From: Candidatus Omnitrophota bacterium
GTDB lineage: Bacteria; Omnitrophota; Gorgyraeia; Gygaellales; Profunditerraquicolaceae
Length of the DNA: 9,804 nt
Assembly (NCBI GenBank): GCA_018818365.1
Contig: JAHISH010000048.1
Coordinates: 1-9,804 of the forward strand
Direction of reading: 5' to 3'
In this document: piece by piece, positions 9,201-9,804 of the stretch
How positions within the stretch are numbered: the stretch's first letter is position 1
Layout: the number at the start of each line of letters is the position of its first letter
Made by a program: the position numbers and the translations under genes
Notes under the pieces: model-generated
The model's database searches: none
What the model was told of the DNA's origin: nothing
The model's input: the letters and a program-made list of their open reading frames with translations, nothing else

Positions 9201-9804
9201 TGTCATTATCATCTATTCTTTGTTGCTGGGATGTTTGGGGGGTGCGCTGGCAATGCTTGTGGCAAAGATAATGCACCTGCAGGGCAGTATGATGCAAATG
9301 GGGATTTTGCTTTTTACCGGTGTTGCATGGGGGATTGCGGTATTGGTAACGCATACCTTATCCCATGTAATTGTTACCGCGTGTTTCGATAAAAGATACC
9401 TTCGGATTTCTCCTCTTCAAAGAGCCGTTCTTGTCGTGGCAGGCCCGGGCTCGAACATTATGATTATGGCGTTTCTTCGCATCCTTAACGATCATACTAC
9501 GGATCCATTTTTTAAAGGGATTTTTATTTCAGGGATTGCGGTTTACGGGGTGGAGACACTCTTGGCCCTTGGGACCACCGACGGGCCTACGTTATTGAGT
9601 CTGATAGGAGAGATTGTTAGAGGTCTTGAAAAAAGAAAAACCGCGAGAGCCTCTATGGAACGGACGCCTGATGCATCTTCGCCGGTTGAAGAGGGGTTTT
9701 CTGTTGATGAAGATTTTCTTGAAGAGCCGTTGCAGGGGCATGTCATGGACGCTTTCTATAGCCTGGGGTGGCTTGGTGATTATGCAAGTATCCATATCGC
9801 AGAG
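1..9804 (+). CDS. Internal part of a giant multidomain membrane protein (partial at both ends)
   Basis: Frame 1 has no stop codon in all 3268 codons, so this is one coding sequence running past both window edges. That it is real coding sequence is shown by recognisable domains in sequence order (XRE helix-turn-helix array, kinase-like, GT-B sugar-transferase-like, TPR-like, methyltransferase-like, HEAT-like, site-2-protease-like) all in the same frame, joined by Ser-Ser-Pro-Val linkers. Start and stop lie outside. An ATG at codon 2 is not credible as the start, because nothing upstream can be seen and the lead-in reads like the middle of a helical domain. Giant genes of this kind are known from Omnitrophota; the host assignment is inferred. 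The overall function is unknown. Several enzyme-like modules have lost key residues, while the frame stays fully open, so the protein appears to be under selection as a whole. Confidence 0.95.
208..1182 (+). other. Tandem array of four XRE/Cro-like helix-turn-helix units
   Basis: Four units of the lambda-repressor-like fold follow each other at about 80-95 residue spacing. Unit 1 (70-125) has RFRIAQGIGQ, KKSGVPISSVWRIENKR and a closing LEVPFESL helix. Unit 2 (150-203) is weaker: FCLGQAHGVN, then AVAAKAGITSAEGLATAL. Unit 3 (247-306) is clear: RREELGFSQSKIARALKVS, TMAGVIEKG, then LHTSVQEL. Unit 4 (324-394) is clear: LRLHYNITQRDLARLIGVN, KNISNLER, then LGLSVDEAESL. The pattern R-x4-G-(F/I)-(S/T)-Q-x2-(I/L)-A-x3-G/K-V-x6-(I/L)-E is the HTH_3 signature. 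In ordinary regulators this fold binds operator DNA, usually as a dimer. Four covalently linked units could bind extended DNA or serve as protein-contact surfaces. Units 3 and 4 look most intact and unit 2 has lost most recognition features. Confidence 0.8.
1219..1233 (+). repeat. Interdomain linker SSSPV (1)
   Basis: Residues 407-411 read SSSPV just after the HTH array and before the kinase-like domain. This is the first of a dispersed family of Ser-Ser-Pro-hydrophobic linkers that mark module boundaries in this protein. Codons here are agc agc tct ccg gtt, so it shares only the ccggtt core with the copies at 2074, 4498 and 9673. Confidence 0.7.
1363..1965 (+). other. Degenerate protein-kinase/APH-like domain
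   Basis: Residues about 455-655 follow the order of kinase motifs. Beta strands with a Lys pair (YLVEKIPK, K485/K488) would be the ATP-contacting Lys. A following helix carries Glu (E500 or E507). IIQEYVDVL (523-531) resembles the hinge. FDIDLSLFNTG (570-580) matches the catalytic loop pattern D-x4-N, with D573 and N578 five apart as in HxDLxxxN. VVNMDTD (587-593) supplies the metal-binding Asp 13 or 15 residues after the Asn, as in aminoglycoside-phosphotransferase-like kinases. The usual Gly-rich loop and the His before the catalytic Asp are not seen. The domain is bounded by SSPV linkers on both sides. It could be an active atypical kinase or a pseudokinase; the fold call is moderate and the activity unknown. 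Confidence 0.5.
2074..2091 (+). repeat. Interdomain linker SSPVEK (2)
   Basis: Residues 692-697, SSPVEK, separate the kinase-like domain from the next helical region. The DNA ttcgccggttga at 2076-2087 recurs exactly at 4503-4514 and 9678-9689, both also in linkers, so the likeness holds at nucleotide as well as amino-acid level. Confidence 0.8.
2092..2580 (+). other. Helical region of unknown family before the GT-B domain
   Basis: Residues 698-860 are mostly charged amphipathic helix (IMEAMLREDWLFILRGLRAC, LRLIEFLKVCDQAINEGIQV). A more polar, probably flexible stretch (773-812) follows, then another helix pair (EDALVGILQDAVA, LRTVELIEYILLMCGK). The last helices could be an N-terminal extension packed on the following sugar-transferase-like domain. 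I recognise no family. Confidence 0.4.
2611..4470 (+). other. Glycogen/starch synthase-like GT-B domain, partly degenerate
   Basis: Residues about 871-1490 carry the GT5 (GlgA-type) landmarks in the correct order. IYIFSAE then KGGLGPV (875-893) matches the N-terminal FVSAE...KTGGLGDV. FANDPQTALV (1043-1052) matches HAHDWQTALV. FVTHTY (1089-1094) resembles the TIHN strand. GVTNGTDPEW (1176-1185) matches the NGID motif. GRLVPEK (1287-1293) matches GRLxxQK, with R1288 and K1293 kept. TEANGFTEVPASMSG (1381-1395) matches E-P-C-G-L-T-Q-x2-A-x3-G, with E1382 kept. GT5 enzymes extend alpha-1,4-glucan from ADP- or UDP-glucose. Here the motif-1 Lys is displaced by one position, and the active-site His of HxHDW is Phe (F1043) and its Trp is Pro (P1047). 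The domain is longer than GlgA (about 620 against roughly 480 residues). The E-A-N-G and GGLG motifs also recall glycogen phosphorylase (GT35). Confidence 0.72.
4498..4518 (+). repeat. Interdomain linker SSSPVEN (3)
   Basis: Residues 1500-1506, SSSPVEN, follow the C-terminal helix of the GT-B domain and precede the long helical region. The 14-base string tcttcgccggttga at 4501-4514 is identical to bases 9676-9689 in the last linker. Confidence 0.8.
4546..5382 (+). other. Alpha-helical region of unknown family
   Basis: Residues 1516-1794 are almost wholly predicted helix (for example QEFNELNSIITALLQEQIEA, ILKSIRNLFVMLIAEQLGL, YFRGLKALLIESAALLEKLS) broken by short turns. A short beta-like stretch FDTILLFPAF (1631-1640) interrupts the first third. 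No catalytic motif or named family is recognised. It leads without a linker into TPR-like repeats and is probably part of the same helical solenoid or an adaptor to it. Bases 4330-4960 use more C-ending codons and fewer AGA/AGG arginines than the beginning of the window. Confidence 0.45.
5383..5925 (+). other. TPR-like helical repeats
   Basis: Residues 1795-1975 contain paired amphipathic helices with TPR-type spacing and small-residue/aromatic positions: AIGAYQRAVALSHQAL (1800-1815); ASMYLNLGRIYWEIEE then FNAYQEGKRILEAI (1832-1865); LYDLAQAHHELARAYGGM (1876-1893) then EFHQAIALLRRII (1908-1920); TFLALAANYAFLGQWEILRDML (1937-1958). A, Y, L and G fall where TPR consensus residues are expected (W4-L7-G8-Y11-A20-F24-A27-P32), though few P32 are present. 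TPR solenoids bind peptide segments of partners, so a scaffold role is likely. Sel1 or other TPR-like families are possible alternatives. Confidence 0.6.
5951..5976 (+). repeat. Run of seven G next to interdomain linker SSSPL (4)
   Basis: Bases 5951-5957 are GGGGGGG, encoding Arg-Gly-Gly with neighbours, followed at 5962-5976 by the linker SSSPL (1988-1992) and a second Ser-Pro. Gaining one G gives TAG immediately after the run. Losing one G gives TAA at 5975-5977 (original numbering), after eight codons. The site marks the end of the helical region and the start of the methyltransferase-like domain. Confidence 0.65.
6001..6774 (+). other. Methyltransferase-like Rossmann domain, copy A (degenerate)
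   Basis: Residues 2001-2258 begin with two helices, then LGDAVIYPACQW (2057-2068), which sits where class I methyltransferases have the SAM-binding strand-loop (hhYPGCG-like), followed by a hydrophobic loop. EEYWLEELNMLLVQGSCIVFYG (2182-2203) resembles the late strand where L-x-P-G-G is usual, and AYGYEEITLP (2221-2230) the terminal hairpin. The Gly-rich SAM loop is eroded (ACQW), so SAM binding is doubtful. Residues 2022-2064 match residues 2406-2448 without gaps at 15 of 43 positions, which shows a duplicated domain whatever its family. The methyltransferase label is tentative. Confidence 0.35.
6784..7071 (+). other. Small beta-rich, FHA-like domain, copy A
   Basis: Residues 2262-2357 show LVVLIGR (2267-2273), then 11 residues later HAARLDV (2284-2290), then KNGVFL (2311-2316), then LEDGDVVVFV (2345-2354). 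This is the order of forkhead-associated motifs: IGR, S-x-x-H-A, NGTxVNG, L-x-DGD-x-I. The Ser before His is absent and the stretch from NG to DGD is longer than usual. A TGS/ThiS-type beta-grasp domain, which also ends in a G-D-x-V turn, is the main alternative. FHA domains bind phosphothreonine peptides, which would be notable near a kinase-like module. An SSSSPV linker follows at once. Confidence 0.35.
7075..7116 (+). repeat. Interdomain double linker SSSSPV...SSPA (5)
   Basis: Residues 2359-2372 read SSSSPVHRAASSPA: two Ser-Ser-Pro units five residues apart. They separate copy A of the methyltransferase-like plus FHA-like pair from copy B. The DNA tcgccggt at 7084-7091 matches the core of the other linkers. 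Confidence 0.75.
7144..7908 (+). other. Methyltransferase-like Rossmann domain, copy B (more degenerate)
   Basis: Residues 2382-2636 repeat copy A. TTLRSIEKAMEECL...GNNHKAF (2406-2428) and WLYVAGFYGTGVLFP (2434-2448) align without gaps to 2022-2064, sharing K-A, W-L-Y, G-x2-G, V and P. VLFPFND (2445-2451) occupies the SAM-loop position and FVDQVVSFS (2460-2468) the following strand. TVIWYPEGF (2572-2580) matches SCIVFYGDP of copy A, and KGFQKERLP (2592-2600) matches YGYEEITLP. The Gly-rich loop is gone, so catalysis is unlikely. It starts straight after the double Ser-Pro linker. Confidence 0.35.
7909..8280 (+). other. Disordered, basic low-complexity insert
   Basis: Residues 2637-2760 are rich in Lys, Arg, Pro, Ser, Thr, Gln and Ala with hardly any large hydrophobics (DSKKKPSALTPRPPS, ASRKRKEQEDAAKAGEAP). 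Three basic clusters stand out: KKK at 2668-2670, RKRK near 2688-2691 and RRKK at 2740-2743. The segment is probably unstructured. It sits between copy B of the methyltransferase-like domain and copy B of the FHA-like domain, where copy A has only a few residues, so it looks like an insertion or expansion after duplication. Basic clusters could contact nucleic acid, membrane phosphates or polyanions. Confidence 0.65.
8281..8562 (+). other. Small beta-rich domain, copy B of the FHA-like unit
   Basis: Residues 2761-2854 alternate hydrophobic and polar residues, as in a beta sandwich or beta-grasp fold (VEIVIIKA, TRVVDD, MKWIYLYPGDKVVLRY). SVFMHEAIMIG (2784-2794) parallels the MRIHAARLDV of copy A, and LYPGDKVVL (2841-2849) parallels LEDGDVVVF. 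Each copy is then followed by a Ser-Ser-Pro linker. The IGR and NG motifs of copy A are not kept, so any phosphopeptide-binding site is probably lost. This is a homologue of copy A by position and end motif; the family remains uncertain. Confidence 0.35.
8566..8580 (+). repeat. Interdomain linker ASSPF (6)
   Basis: Residues 2856-2860 read ASSPF between the second beta-rich domain and the transmembrane helix. Phe replaces Val and the codons (agc tcg cca ttt) differ from the tcttcgccggtt type, so this is a weak member of the linker family. Confidence 0.5.
8584..8682 (+). other. Transmembrane segment
   Basis: Residues 2862-2894 contain an uninterrupted hydrophobic stretch (LIMYLAICPAAGVGFALVLSW, roughly 2871-2890) followed by positive residues (R at 2892, KR at 2898-2899). 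By the positive-inside rule the C-terminal side, carrying the HEAT-like helices, would face the cytoplasm and the long N-terminal part the outside or periplasm, unless further membrane spans upstream of the window change the topology. The run is about 21-28 residues, enough for one span. Confidence 0.75.
8701..8988 (+). other. HEAT-like helical repeats
   Basis: Residues 2901-2996 contain ALGILMTMGYDQETSVARAA then LIAIGKLKYRHQSMREKAEGHLLRF and NMQSAVTQGLQGLW. The pattern A-L-x2-L...D-x4-V-A-R-A-A-L-x-A-I-G-x-L is that of HEAT/PBS-lyase-like repeats: Asp then Val-Arg, small residues on helix B, Gly at the turn. About two repeats are present, between the single transmembrane helix and the next linker. 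Such repeats bind partner proteins; this is a small adaptor on the likely cytoplasmic face. Confidence 0.5.
9076..9108 (+). repeat. Interdomain Ser-rich linker SSQASSSVAPV (7)
   Basis: Residues 3026-3036 read SSQASSSVAPV. It has the Ser run and the P-V end of the SSPV family with two residues between, and the DNA tcctcggttgctccggtt contains ccggtt. It marks the entry into the site-2-protease-like membrane domain. Confidence 0.5.
9193..9636 (+). other. Site-2-protease (M50)-like membrane domain lacking the catalytic Glu
   Basis: Residues about 3065-3212 have four hydrophobic spans: HVIIIYSLLLGCLGGALAML (3067-3086), a span from about 3099 to 3126, AVLVVAGPGSNIMIMAFLRI (3142-3161) and the region 3171-3191. 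Motifs come in S2P order: HTLSH (3118-3122) inside the second span, where M50 enzymes have HExxH; AGPGSN (3147-3152) for the GPxxN loop; TDGPTLLSLI (3193-3202) for the LDGG helix. M50 proteases cut membrane-embedded substrates with zinc bound by the two His and the Asp. All three candidate ligands (H3118, H3122, D3194) remain, but the catalytic Glu is Thr (T3119). So this is probably a zinc-binding pseudoprotease. No PDZ domain is visible. Confidence 0.68.
9673..9693 (+). repeat. Interdomain linker ASSPVEE (8)
   Basis: Residues 3225-3231 read ASSPVEE after the site-2-protease-like domain. Bases 9676-9689 repeat exactly the 14 bases at 4501-4514, more than 5 kb away in the same gene. Confidence 0.8.
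9694..9804 (+). other. Start of a further module, cut by the window edge
   Basis: Residues 3232-3268 begin acidic (EDFLEEP) and continue as MDAFYSLGWLGDYASIHIAE. A new domain is expected here because it follows an SSPV linker, but too little is present to name it. The frame is still open at the last base. Confidence 0.4.

Noticed and set aside
1..9804. CRISPR array, transposon ends, tRNA or terminator hairpins
   Set aside because: I found no regularly spaced repeats, terminal inverted repeats, tRNA-like cloverleaf with CCA, or GC hairpin followed by a T-run. The whole window is accounted for by coding sequence.

Overview
The window is one uninterrupted reading frame. Reading from base 1 in frame 1, I translated all 3268 codons by hand and met no stop, so bases 1-9804 are an internal slice of a single plus-strand gene that is open at both ends. 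No intergenic DNA, tRNA, rRNA, CRISPR array, insertion sequence, promoter or terminator is visible. The short open frames elsewhere are shadows of this gene. Residue numbers below count from the first codon of the window (residue n = bases 3n-2 to 3n).

The encoded segment (about 3268 residues) is a chain of degenerate domains separated by short Ser-Ser-Pro-Val-like linkers. In order: a helical lead-in (1-69); four tandem XRE-type helix-turn-helix units (about 70-394); linker SSSPV; a protein-kinase/APH-like domain (about 455-655); linker SSPVEK; a helical region (698-860); a GT-B domain resembling glycogen/starch synthase, with some phosphorylase flavour (about 871-1490); linker SSSPVEN; a long alpha-helical region ending in TPR-like repeats (1516-1975); linker SSSPL; a first methyltransferase-like domain plus a small beta-rich, FHA-like domain (2001-2357); linker SSSSPV; a diverged second copy of that pair, split by a 125-residue disordered insert (2382-2855); linker SSPF; a transmembrane helix (2862-2894); HEAT-like helices (2901-2996); an SSSVAPV linker; a membrane domain with the motif order of a site-2 protease (M50) but lacking the catalytic Glu (about 3065-3212); linker SSPVEE; and the start of another module.

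Organism: a bacterial giant gene. An extreme-length gene of many decayed enzyme-like modules joined by SSPV linkers fits the candidate phylum Omnitrophota (OP3 lineage), where proteins of tens of thousands of residues are known. That assignment is an inference from architecture; no marker gene is present.

How the parts may work together is unknown. DNA-binding-like, kinase-like, sugar-transferase-like, scaffold and membrane modules sit on one chain with at least one membrane anchor. Several catalytic motifs are partly lost, so I favour a structural, surface or regulatory megaprotein built by duplication and domain capture over a multifunctional enzyme.
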